A stretch of 41,065 bases of DNA from Caldivirga sp. MU80 (GTDB taxonomy: Archaea > Thermoproteota > Thermoprotei > Thermoproteales > Thermocladiaceae). The first letter of the stretch is position 1. Every line of letters starts with the position of its first letter. A model generated the notes under the pieces. The model was not told the DNA's origin and did no database searches. It saw nothing but the letters and a program-made list of their open reading frames with translations. This document shows positions 1 through 6,994 of this stretch, piece by piece. The position numbers and the translations under genes were made by a program. The stretch is taken from assembly GCF_001663375.1 (NCBI RefSeq), contig NZ_LCTF01000024.1, positions 1-41,065 on the forward strand, given 5' to 3'.

Positions 1-717
1 ACGCCTACTCTCCTCAAAGGGCCAAAGCCAAGCAGCATCAATATGAGCATGACCAACACCAAAAACAACACCAACCTTACCAAAACCACCAACCAAACCA
101 CGCAAAACACCCAAAGCATCATCAAAGTTACCGCCGCTGGACTCCACATAGACGTTGCTTAAGTCATCCGTTATGGTCTGCATTATCCTCTCACCCCAGG
201 GCATGCCGTATAGTTCAGCCGTTAGTAGCAGCTGTTCCCTAGAGACGCTGGTGAATGGGACGCGCTTAAAGGCCTCGGTTAAGGCCCTGAGTAAGGCATC
301 CCTGACCGCATCATCATTAATGGTTCTGGCCAGCTCAAGTGCACTTGATGCATAGGCCCAGAACCTGAGCGCAGAGTAATCCCTGGTCACTAAGAATGGC
401 TTACCTGGGTCAACGCCAACTATCTCGCCGAAGTCAGCGTATGGTGTGAACTCCGCCTCAATGGTATGTGAACCTGGGGGTATTGGGATTGCCCTATGGT
501 AGCGGTCGAGCTCAAAGTGGGGCCTACCATCAAGCCTAATTAAGGCACTACCCCTATGCCCAATAACCACTAGCTCACTGGAATCACCGGCATCAACACT
601 GAGCCTAAACCTATTGTCACCGACTGAATCCCACTTAAGCGGTTTAATGTTCCTGAACGAACTGGCCAGCACGAATACGAGCCTAGCGCTGAGTTCATCA
701 AAGGACCTAGTTACCAT
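1..717 (-). CDS. Alpha-mannosidase, GH38 family (5' part only)
   Basis: The open frame runs off the left window edge, so only the first 239 codons are present. GH38 enzymes hydrolyse alpha-mannosidic bonds with a zinc-dependent active site. The diagnostic stretch GHAHIDAAWLWP lies at about residues 224-235; its His and Asp match the zinc ligands of the family. The preceding 220 residues look like the beta-rich N-terminal region seen in archaeal and bacterial GH38 proteins. The ATG at 717 lies about 20 bases after a TATA-like CTTTAAAAG (minus strand, 733-743), fitting a leaderless transcript. No signal peptide is evident, so a cytoplasmic role in mannoside turnover is likely. Family assignment is firm; substrate is not. 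The rest of the enzyme lies outside the window. Confidence 0.9.
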   Translation of the reverse strand, partial: MVTRSFDELSARLVFVLASSFRNIKPLKWDSVGDNRFRLSVDAGDSSELVVIGHRGSALIRLDGRPHFELDRYHRAIPIPPGSHTIEAEFTPYADFGEIVGVDPGKPFLVTRDYSALRFWAYASSALELARTINDDAVRDALLRALTEAFKRVPFTSVSREQLLLTAELYGMPWGERIMQTITDDLSNVYVESSGGNFDDALGVLRGLVGGFGKVGVVFGVGHAHIDAAWLWPFEESRR

Positions 718-807
718 GATTAGGCTAACCTTAATTACTTTTAAAGTTTAACCCAGCCTCTAGGTAAGGTATTTAAGGGCCTAGGTTAAGCCTAAGGTGT
801 ATTGGTT

Positions 808-1806
808 ATGAAGTTAAAAACCGCCGAGGTATTAGCCTTAACGTGGAGGTTCTATAGGAGGTACGTATACTCATGGGAGGTTAACATAGGCTTCATAGCA
901 GCCCTAGTAGCCTTCATACTTAGGGCAGTAGCCTCAGGTTCATTAATGCCCTTGGCATTAACCAACCTGGTGAACTCACTTGAGAATTCAACAAACGGCT
1001 CGTTGAGCATTAGGGAGTCAGGCATAATGAACGCCATATTAATGATAACGGCTACAGCCGTAATATACACGGCCACTGAGTGGTTGTTTAAACCTTTTTG
1101 GAATAGTGTGGCCAAGAGCATAGCTGACGTTAAAAACAGGGTTATATCGGAAATGGGAGTCAGTAATAATCTGGGTAACGTAAATGACTTGGTGGGTAGG
1201 TTAGCCAGCGATGTGGACTTCGTCATGTGGAACATAGGAGGTATGTACACCACCTTCACGCCCAACATATTAACAACGATTGTTTCTCTGGTAACAATTT
1301 TCCAACTAAGCCCAGTACTGGGTATTGTGGCGGTTGCAGCTACCCCACTATCACTGCTAATAATGGAGCCTTACATAAAGGGTGTTGAGGAGGCTAGGCA
1401 GGTTGAGAGGAGCTCCTATAGCGAGGTTATTCACCTCATAGATGAATATTTTAAGGGTAATGCTGAGCCTGGTCAAATAAGGGATGCGTTAAACAAGTGG
1501 TATAGGGGTATGACTAGGCAGGTGTTTTACGATAGGACATATTGGTCATCTTCATTCGCCTACAGCCTAGCAATGCCGGTGATATTGACAATACTTGGGA
1601 TTCATGAAACCGAGAGGGGTAGGTTACCTATAGGCAACCTGGTTGGCATAATCTACGCCAGTATGAATGTCTACTCTCCACTGATAAATGCGCTGTGGGG
1701 TATATGCGTGTTGGGGCAAAGCCTAGTCCCAATGAATAGGATAATGCAATTATCATCCAATAATGGTAAAAGTGGCAGGCAACTGGCCGAGCAGGCAATC
1801 CACTAG
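808..1806 (+). CDS. ABC transporter transmembrane domain protein without ATPase domain
   Basis: This 332-residue protein resembles the six-helix membrane domain of ABC exporters: long hydrophobic helices near residues 28-50, 75-95, 145-190 and 250-300, with a charged segment between. It stops just where the nucleotide-binding domain would normally begin. No Walker A, signature or Walker B motif is seen in it or before the next gene, ilvD. Start: ATG at 808 (TTG at 802 is in frame but weaker), with TATA-like GTATTTAAGG about 30 bases upstream. Its partner ATPase may be encoded elsewhere, or the gene may be a truncated half-transporter. The substrate cannot be told. Confidence 0.65.
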   Translation: MKLKTAEVLALTWRFYRRYVYSWEVNIGFIAALVAFILRAVASGSLMPLALTNLVNSLENSTNGSLSIRESGIMNAILMITATAVIYTATEWLFKPFWNSVAKSIADVKNRVISEMGVSNNLGNVNDLVGRLASDVDFVMWNIGGMYTTFTPNILTTIVSLVTIFQLSPVLGIVAVAATPLSLLIMEPYIKGVEEARQVERSSYSEVIHLIDEYFKGNAEPGQIRDALNKWYRGMTRQVFYDRTYWSSSFAYSLAMPVILTILGIHETERGRLPIGNLVGIIYASMNVYSPLINALWGICVLGQSLVPMNRIMQLSSNNGKSGRQLAEQAIH

Positions 1807-1925
1807 GTTAAAAAATTACCTGAATTTTAATGCGCCTAGTTGGCTGGTTCACTTGAAAACTTATTTTCAATTTTCACAAGAGCTTAAATGGTAATGCATA
1901 AAAATGCAAAGCTGGGTAAGTGGGT

Positions 1926-3617
1926 ATGGCATCTATAAAGATTAGGGTTAGGAGTAGTGAGAGGTATGATGGGGTTCTTAATGCCCCCCATAGGGCCTTT
2001 TTAAGGTCAATAGGCCTTACCGACGAGGACTTAGCTAAGCCCCTAATGGCTGTTGTGGCTGCGTGGAGCGAGGCTGGGCCATGCAACATCCATACACTTC
2101 AACTGGCCACATACGTCAAGGAGGGTATTAAGGCTGGCGGTGGGGCTCCATTAACAGTCCCAACTATTGTAGTCAACGACAACATTGGCATGGGTACGGA
2201 GGGAATGAGGTATAGCCTGGTTAGTAGGGACGTGATAGCCGACACCGTTGAGGCTCAGATAAACGCCCACGCCTTCGACGGCTTCGTGGGTATTGGTGGT
2301 TGTGATAAGACAACGCCAGGGTTACTGATGGCGATGGCTAGGTTGAACATACCGTCAGTTTACCTGTACGGTGGGTCGGCTGAGCCCGGCTTCTACGGTG
2401 GTAGGAAGTTGACTATTGAGGATGTGCATGAGGCCATAGGTGCATACTTAGCCGGCAAGATAGGCGAGGAGGAGCTCTACAACATAGAGCTGAACGCCCA
2501 CCCAACCTACGGCACATGTGCAGGCATGTTCACGGCTAATACAATGGCTGCTATGGCTGAGGCGCTGGGCATGGCCTTACCTGGGAGTGCCACCCCACCC
2601 GCTACTTCAGCCAGGAGGGTAATTTACGCCCGTGAAACCGGCTTAGCCTTAATGAAGGTTGCCGAGCTGGGTATTAAACCAAGGGACGTAATGACCTATG
2701 AGGCCTTCGAGAACGCCATAGCCGTACTAATGGCCACCGGAGGCTCAACTAATGCCATACTCCACCTACTAGCAATAGCCTACGAGGCAGGGGTTAAGTT
2801 AACCCTAGACGACTTCGACAGGGTATCCAGGAGGGTACCCTACATAGCTGCCCTAAGGCCGGGTGGTGACTTCGTGCCCGCTGAGCTGGATCAGGTGGGT
2901 GGCATACCGCTCATAATGAGTAAGCTGCTCAAGGCGGGGCTAATCAACGGTAAGGTAATCACAGTGACCGGCAAGACCCTTGAGGAGAACCTAAGGGAGT
3001 TTAAGATACCTAATGTTAAACACGACCACATGGTCAAGGATCCATCGACACCGATTAAACCGTGGGGTGGCATAAGAATCCTCAAGGGCTCACTAGCACC
3101 AGAGGGGGCTGTTGTTAAGGTTGCTGCAACGGGCATAATGAGGTTTGAGGGTAAGGCAAGGCCATTTAACGGGGAGGAGGAGACCTTCCAGGCCATTAAG
3201 AGGGGTGAGGTTAAGCCGGGTGACGTGGTTGTAATAAGGTACGAGGGCCCCAAGGGTGGGCCTGGGATGCCTGAGATGCTTAGGGTAACCTCAGCAATAG
3301 TTGGCGCGGGCCTAGGCCAAGACGTAGCCCTGGTCACTGACGGTAGGTTTAGCGGCGCCACAAGGGGTTTAATGGTTGGTCACGTTGCCCCTGAGGCAGC
3401 CGTGGGTGGGCCAATAGCGGTGGTTGAGGATGGGGACAGGGTGATAATAGACGTTGAGAATGGTAGGCTAGACCTAGCCGTACCCGAAGATGAGGTTAAG
3501 AGGAGGTTAAGCAGGTGGCAACCCCCACCACCAAGGTACAGGAGTGGCCTACTAGCCAAGTATGCCTCCCTAGTAACCTCGGCATCAATGGGCGCGGTCA
3601 CGCTGCCGAGGATTTAA
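1926..3617 (+). CDS. ilvD: Dihydroxy-acid dehydratase
   Basis: Catalyses dehydration of 2,3-dihydroxyisovalerate and its homologue to 2-oxo acids, the third common step of valine and isoleucine synthesis (and of pantothenate supply). The 563-residue length matches IlvD/Edd family enzymes. The three iron-sulfur ligand cysteines are visible at about residue 53 (GPCNIHT), 126 (GGCDKTTPG) and 198 ([11 protein letters not shown]). The C-terminal FSGATRG motif lies near residue 475. ATG at 1926 is preferred over the in-frame GTG at 1920; an A/T-rich TATA-like CATAAAAATGC lies about 25 bases upstream. It appears monocistronic here. Related sugar-acid dehydratases share the fold, but the overall sequence fits IlvD best. 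Confidence 0.95.
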   Translation: MASIKIRVRSSERYDGVLNAPHRAFLRSIGLTDEDLAKPLMAVVAAWSEAGPCNIHTLQLATYVKEGIKAGGGAPLTVPTIVVNDNIGMGTEGMRYSLVSRDVIADTVEAQINAHAFDGFVGIGGCDKTTPGLLMAMARLNIPSVYLYGGSAEPGFYGGRKLTIEDVHEAIGAYLAGKIGEEELYNIELNAHPTYGTCAGMFTANTMAAMAEALGMALPGSATPPATSARRVIYARETGLALMKVAELGIKPRDVMTYEAFENAIAVLMATGGSTNAILHLLAIAYEAGVKLTLDDFDRVSRRVPYIAALRPGGDFVPAELDQVGGIPLIMSKLLKAGLINGKVITVTGKTLEENLREFKIPNVKHDHMVKDPSTPIKPWGGIRILKGSLAPEGAVVKVAATGIMRFEGKARPFNGEEETFQAIKRGEVKPGDVVVIRYEGPKGGPGMPEMLRVTSAIVGAGLGQDVALVTDGRFSGATRGLMVGHVAPEAAVGGPIAVVEDGDRVIIDVENGRLDLAVPEDEVKRRLSRWQPPPPRYRSGLLAKYASLVTSASMGAVTLPRI

Positions 3618-3660
3618 ACACAGCCGTGCATACTTTAAAGCGCGGTGAAAATACTCAATT

Positions 3661-3717
3661 ATGCCCACCGGTAAGTTAAGTGGTAAAGTGGCTATTGTGA
3701 CTGGGGGAGCTAGGGCT
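3661..3717 (+). pseudogene. 5' fragment of a short-chain dehydrogenase gene, split by element E1
   Basis: The frame from ATG 3661 reads as the N-terminus of an SDR-family oxidoreductase, with the cofactor-binding start KVAIVTGGAR. The sequence then passes abruptly into the end of element E1. A TATA-like ACTTTAAAGC lies about 25 bases upstream, so the promoter is still there. The glycine-rich TGxxxGxG motif resumes on the other side of E1 at 5032 with GIGAAIA; joining AGG to GGC restores TGGARGIGAA in frame. This is a gene broken by insertion, not a functional CDS. Confidence 0.85.
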
Positions 3718-3733
3718 GTTTCTGTCTTCATTA

Positions 3734-4843
3734 TTATTTACGGTTACTCGTATTCATTGGTGTGAGTCCTTTTAGGGCTATTAAGTAGGCTGATGCGGTG
3801 TGCCTGTCTAGTCTATGCTTTCTCATGGCTTCGTCGTGTTCTTTGGAGTTTGTTGTTCCTCTTGGGTTCACGTATTTAGTCTCTATGCTGTACAGTGGTG
3901 CCTTCATGGTTATTTTCTCGATAATTGTGCTTCTGAATATTGAGACCTTGTGGTTGTAGTTCTCATGCCTCCTATCACCACCCCTAACCCACATTAGCCT
4001 CAACCTACCGAGGACTCCCGGATTCTCCAGGAACAGTGTCTTAACACCATGGTGATAGGCGTAGTTAAGCATCTCATGTATCCTCATGCCAATGATACTC
4101 CAAGCCTTGTGTCTACTGAAGCCCTTCCTAGAAGCCTCACTGAACCAGAATGTTTTGTTATCAATGAGTTCACCATCTTCATCGATAATCGCTAGGTTGA
4201 TTCTATCGGTGTTAACGTCAACACCACCAATGAGCTTGCCACTGTTCTTCTTATGCCTAGCCATGTGCTCATAATAGAGGTCTAACGGTATTGTCACATG
4301 TACTTCACCACGAACCCACAATTGGTTGTCTCTGACACCGTAGTCCCTAACCACAACCCTACCCATGTACTTGACATGTTCAAAAAGAACTGCATCAAGT
4401 AATGCTTTGTAAATCTTGGGTATTGTGGGTTTGAGGACAACCCTACCAGTTGCCCCGTTATACCTAATTGTTGTTATGTTAAATTCATAGCCAGGCTTCA
4501 AGGTGATACTTTTGGCAGGGTACTCAAGCTCACTCTGCTGGAACATGAGCCAATCACCCAACTCAATGCTTTTGAAATCAACATCTAACGCCCTACATGA
4601 TTCGTAAACACCCATCACGAGGGTTACGGCACCGTCAGCATACCTACGATTCGGAATAATTTCGTAGGCAATTCTCCTAAACGCGTTCTTCCAGCCAATC
4701 CTACTACCAGGTAAGATTTGTTGCTGTTTAACTACTGCCAGCACCCTATGCGTGGTTATTCTAAACAACCAAGCAGTTGATAATAACTCCTTAGCCGTAT
4801 CCCCATCAACATTAAATGGCAACTTAATGGTTAAGTAATCCAC
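3734..4843 (-). CDS. TnpB-family RNA-guided nuclease homologue without zinc finger (E1)
   Basis: This 369-residue protein carries the RuvC-like core of TnpB: Asp209 in GVDVNTDR (RuvC-I), Glu273 in LFLENPG (RuvC-II) and Asp346 in LDRHTASAY (RuvC-III). The CxxC...CxxC zinc finger usually found between RuvC-II and RuvC-III is missing; that stretch (about 322-345) has no cysteine. All three acidic residues are kept, so it could be catalytic. TnpB proteins are known to cut DNA guided by an RNA from the element end; that role here is inferred. The start is GTG 4843, 20-25 bases from a TATA-like TTTTTAAATC, suggesting a leaderless message. The stop lies 16 bases from the element end, leaving almost no room for the usual downstream guide-RNA scaffold. 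Confidence 0.85.
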   Translation of the reverse strand: MDYLTIKLPFNVDGDTAKELLSTAWLFRITTHRVLAVVKQQQILPGSRIGWKNAFRRIAYEIIPNRRYADGAVTLVMGVYESCRALDVDFKSIELGDWLMFQQSELEYPAKSITLKPGYEFNITTIRYNGATGRVVLKPTIPKIYKALLDAVLFEHVKYMGRVVVRDYGVRDNQLWVRGEVHVTIPLDLYYEHMARHKKNSGKLIGGVDVNTDRINLAIIDEDGELIDNKTFWFSEASRKGFSRHKAWSIIGMRIHEMLNYAYHHGVKTLFLENPGVLGRLRLMWVRGGDRRHENYNHKVSIFRSTIIEKITMKAPLYSIETKYVNPRGTTNSKEHDEAMRKHRLDRHTASAYLIALKGLTPMNTSNRK

Positions 4844-4861
4844 GGAGGGATATCCCCAAAA

Positions 4862-4873
4862 GATTTAAAAACC
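4862..4873. promoter_or_regulatory. Probable two-way promoter between tnpB(E1) and the folded RNA segment
   Basis: GATTTAAAAACC reads as a TATA box on both strands. On the minus strand it sits 20-28 bases before the tnpB GTG. On the plus strand a start 25 bases downstream would fall near 4893, just before the first stem of the folded segment at 4898. The prediction is from spacing and composition only. Confidence 0.5.
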
Positions 4874-4892
4874 TAACCCCAACACCCTCACT

Positions 4893-5031
4893 AGTTACCC
4901 TGGGGTCCCGAGATCCGCAGAGGCTAGGAACCCCTGGCGACAGGGCGGGAGCTGCTGCGGTGAGCGGCCCCAGGGAGACCGTTGAGAGGTAGATGGCGGA
5001 GGCGCCAAGCCTCTGCCACCTACTGAGAAAC
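4893..5031 (+). ncRNA. Candidate structured RNA at the end of element E1
   Basis: About 140 GC-rich bases fold into nested stems on the plus strand. 4898-4905 (CCCTGGGG) pairs with 4968-4975. Inside it, 4915-4920 (CCGCAG) pairs with 4955-4960 and GCT 4923-4925 with AGC 4950-4952. Innermost, CCCTG 4932-4936 and CAGGG 4941-4945 close a GCGA tetraloop. A second hairpin pairs 4994-5003 with 5009-5018 and continues after one mismatch with GTAG 4989-4992 and CTAC 5020-5023. The GNRA loop and G-U pairs (4998/5014, 4906/4967) favour plus-strand transcription, divergent from tnpB. The segment ends with GAGAAAC exactly at the element boundary, so a transcript would run into flanking DNA, as guide RNAs of TnpB elements do. 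No sequence in it was recognised as a known RNA. Confidence 0.55.
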
Positions 5032-5118
5032 GGCATTGGGGCTGCCATAGCTTATAAACTTGGGCTTGAGGGGGCTAGGGTAATCATAGCTGACAACGGG
5101 GCAAGTCTTGCCTTTTAG
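5032..5118 (+). pseudogene. Second fragment of the split short-chain dehydrogenase gene
   Basis: The frame resumes after E1 as GIGAAIAYKLGLEGARVIIAD, the expected continuation of an SDR Rossmann fold (second glycine motif, helix, second beta strand). It breaks off at the left end of element E2, and a stop follows at 5116-5118. The remaining 180-200 residues expected for an SDR, including the catalytic YxxxK, are not found downstream in this window. Confidence 0.8.
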
Positions 5119-5221
5119 GGTGGTGTTTGTTGTTTCTTTGTTTGTTTAAAGTTTTAGCCTATTGTCCAGTATTTTTGCTTCTGATTACCCTTTAATTCCT
5201 CCCTTTGCTTAGCTTTTCCTG

Positions 5222-5310
5222 GTGCCTAGGGTAGTGCCCCCGAGAGGGGGTTCAATCTCTTCGGATGAGTTGGTGGGTCGATCACCCACTGTTTCCACCA
5301 CCCTAGGCAC
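5222..5310 (+). repeat. Left-end hairpin structure of E2
   Basis: GTGCCTAGGGT at 5222-5232 pairs perfectly with ACCCTAGGCAC at 5300-5310. Inside lie CCCCC/GGGGG around a GAGA loop (5237-5250) and GTGGGT/ACCCAC around a 5-base loop (5273-5289). In E3 the last stem is GTGGGG/CCCCAC (23061-23077), so both sides changed together. That supports a selected DNA or RNA hairpin, probably a transposase recognition structure. Confidence 0.65.
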
Positions 5311-5374
5311 ACAATCCTCCTTCACCCCTAAATCGAAGGGTAGGGGTAGGAAATCAAGGAATGGTAATGATGAA

Positions 5375-6727
5375 ATGCGCACTGTTAGGCTTAGGCTACT
5401 GCCTAATGGCTCTCAAGAGCGCAAGTTACGTAGGATTGCCGATGCTGTTGCTAAATTATGGAATGAACTGAATTATGCAAGGTTGGTGCAGTATAGGGTA
5501 AGTGGCAAGGTGGATTTCAAGGGTACTGGGCACGAATTCTACCACAGGTACAAGGATGGATTGGGCGTAAACGCTGGTCAAGTCATTAACCTGAATAATT
5601 GGGCTTGGAAATCATACTTCGAACTGCTTAGGCTGTACAGGCAAGGTAGGTTACCTAAATTCATGGGTAAGCCTTCACCACCTGGCTTCTGGAAGGATAG
5701 GTTACTAGGCAGGAGGGAGCTAAGGATCCTGGTGAGGAACGATAGGTACTACCTAGAGCCCACCAACGGTGGAGAGGGCTACATAGTTCTTAAGGATTGG
5801 GGTTTGAAAATAAAGTACGCTGGTAGGGTTAAGTGGAGTGGTAAGCAGGGCGTACTCGTAATTAAGCTTGAGGGCAATAGGTGGTTTGCCTATGTGCCAA
5901 TAAGCATTGGTGAGAAGCCTGCTAGGAGTAACCCGAGGGGTTACGTGAAGGGCATTTACGAGAAGATACGGATTGAGGAGCCTAGGGGTGGTAATAAGGC
6001 TTTCATCGACGTTGGTTTGAATAACTTGTTTGCCGTTGTCTTCAACCACACCGACACCGCCATTTTAATCAAGGGTTCGAGTATTAAGGCTGAGTACTAC
6101 TGGTGGAAGAGGGAGGTTAAGACCTACCAGGCGATTAGGGATTGGTTGAGGAATCATGGATTCGAATCATGGAGGAGGTACCATGCATTCCACCTTCATG
6201 CTGTTTACAAGCAGCACGAGAGGCTTAGGCATTACTACCGCACTGCAATCAGATTCCTAGCGAGGATAATGCATGAAATGGGTGTTGATGAGGTATTCAT
6301 TGGTTACCCATACATGCTTAGCCAAAACAACGGTAATGAGTACAACACCAATGTTTGGTGGTTCAGCAAAATCATTAATTGGCTTGGTGATGTGCTTGAG
6401 GAGTATGGGATTAAACTGCATGTTGTTAATGAGTATGGGACTAGCAAACAATGCTCAATATGCAATGCAAACCATGAAAACGGCAGAATCAAGAGAGGAC
6501 TCTACGTATGCGAATTAACTGGAATAAAGATTAACGCCGATTTGAATGCGGCAAGGAACATAGCGAAGAGGGTAGGTTACGAAACACCAATACCAACAAA
6601 AATACTCAGCCACATAGTCACTACTAACGGAGTAAAACCATTAACCCCCATGGAGGGGGTAACTGTCGAGACCCCCACGGTAAACCCCGCCCCCAAAGGG
6701 CGAGGAGGGGGTCATCCGATGCCGTAG
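5375..6727 (+). CDS. TnpB-family protein of element E2, divergent active site
   Basis: About 450 residues. RuvC-I Asp212 is in AFIDVGLNNL and RuvC-III Asp389 in KINADLNAARN. At the RuvC-II position, where TnpB normally has Glu, the sequence reads VFIGYPY with Tyr311. The zinc finger has CSIC (360, 363) and one later Cys (379) but lacks the fourth. Either the nuclease uses another acid or it is altered. Start: ATG 5375 is preferred, because the frame upstream to GTG 5222 only translates the element's left-end hairpins. The last ~45 codons likewise translate the right-end stem-loops, so coding and any guide-RNA scaffold overlap, as is usual in this family. The stop lies 13 bases beyond the inferred element end. 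Confidence 0.75.
   Translation: MRTVRLRLLPNGSQERKLRRIADAVAKLWNELNYARLVQYRVSGKVDFKGTGHEFYHRYKDGLGVNAGQVINLNNWAWKSYFELLRLYRQGRLPKFMGKPSPPGFWKDRLLGRRELRILVRNDRYYLEPTNGGEGYIVLKDWGLKIKYAGRVKWSGKQGVLVIKLEGNRWFAYVPISIGEKPARSNPRGYVKGIYEKIRIEEPRGGNKAFIDVGLNNLFAVVFNHTDTAILIKGSSIKAEYYWWKREVKTYQAIRDWLRNHGFESWRRYHAFHLHAVYKQHERLRHYYRTAIRFLARIMHEMGVDEVFIGYPYMLSQNNGNEYNTNVWWFSKIINWLGDVLEEYGIKLHVVNEYGTSKQCSICNANHENGRIKRGLYVCELTGIKINADLNAARNIAKRVGYETPIPTKILSHIVTTNGVKPLTPMEGVTVETPTVNPAPKGRGGGHPMP
6625..6714 (+). ncRNA. Candidate guide-RNA (omega RNA) scaffold at the right end of E2
   Basis: The 3' end of tnpB and the element end share two stem-loops, ACCCCC/GGGGGT (6644-6660) and CGCCC/GGGCG (6688-6702), followed by the terminal GTCA. 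E3 keeps the same order (23109-23125, then a CCCT/AGGG hairpin, then GTCA at 23177-23180) although its tnpB is gone. In characterised IS200/IS605 elements this position encodes the guide RNA; here that is inferred from position and conservation. Confidence 0.45.
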
Positions 6728-6888
6728 ATAGTATCTGGGGTTGCAGGCAACCCCCTCTCAATATCCCTAAACCCAAAGCCTCTAGAGTAAACAAGCTCAC
6801 CGTTCTTAATTAGCCCTATGCTCAAACCTGGTAACCTGGATTCCCTCATCCTGTTCAGGATGAACTCCTCAAGCCTACCGTAGTCCAT
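6715..6888 (-). pseudogene. N-terminal fragment of a beta-lactamase-like serine hydrolase, cut by E2
   Basis: From ATG 6888 the minus strand reads 58 codons, including LPGLSIGLIKNGELVYSRGF and PDTIYGIG. This is the typical start of COG1680-type serine hydrolases related to class C beta-lactamases. The catalytic SxxK should follow directly after IYGIG, but the frame enters the right end of E2. The rest of the gene is not found on the other side of E2, where an SDR fragment lies instead. Its promoter region (A/T-rich, 6895-6965) is intact. Confidence 0.8.
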
Positions 6889-6994
6889 GAATCAGCATTG
6901 GTTGCTTAAATTTTAAGATTTAGGTCATTACGGGTAAATAGCCTTTGGGGAAATATTTATTTATACATAACCATAGTGCATTACGGTATTGAGT

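Larger units (their letters stand above)
3718..5031 (-). mobile_element. E1: TnpB-only insertion element inside an SDR gene
   Basis: The element is bounded by the two halves of the interrupted SDR gene. Its termini form a short inverted repeat: GTTTCTGTC at the left end and, on the minus strand, GTTTCTCAG at the right end. No target duplication can be seen; the empty site reconstructs as GCTAGG joined to GGCATT with one or two bases of ambiguity. Content: one tnpB gene on the minus strand (3734-4843) and a GC-rich folded segment (about 4893-5031). No TnpA transposase is present, so mobility would need one in trans. The lack of a target duplication resembles IS200/IS605, but the ends are not the usual subterminal palindromes. 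Confidence 0.8.
5111..6714 (+). mobile_element. E2: IS200/IS605-type TnpB element with chimeric flanks
   Basis: The limits come from comparison with the related mini-element E3 (about 22895-23180). Shared left-end sequence starts between 5103 and 5115, and the shared right end finishes with GTCA at 6711-6714. The left end holds long hairpins (5222-5310). The right end holds ACCCCC/GGGGGT (6644-6660) and CGCCC/GGGCG (6688-6702). It carries tnpB but no tnpA. The left flank is an SDR gene fragment and the right flank is a serine hydrolase fragment, so the element sits on a rearrangement or deletion junction. It is unrelated in its ends to E1. Confidence 0.75.

Noticed and set aside
155-355. Plus-strand 66-codon frame
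   Set aside because: It is the complement of the GH38 coding sequence, which has clear motifs on the minus strand.
4893-5045. RNase P RNA or SRP RNA
   Set aside because: GAGAAACGGC near the end faintly resembles the RNase P CR-V motif, but the CR-I motif is missing and the bases from 5032 on are SDR coding sequence. No SRP helix 8 motif is present.
4824-5048. 74-codon minus-strand frame
   Set aside because: It lies across the folded segment of E1 and the SDR fragment and has no protein-like character; it is a by-product of GC-rich stems.
5222-5374. N-terminal extension of the E2 TnpB
   Set aside because: These 51 codons translate the left-end hairpins, which are also present in E3 without tnpB; the protein-like part begins at ATG 5375.
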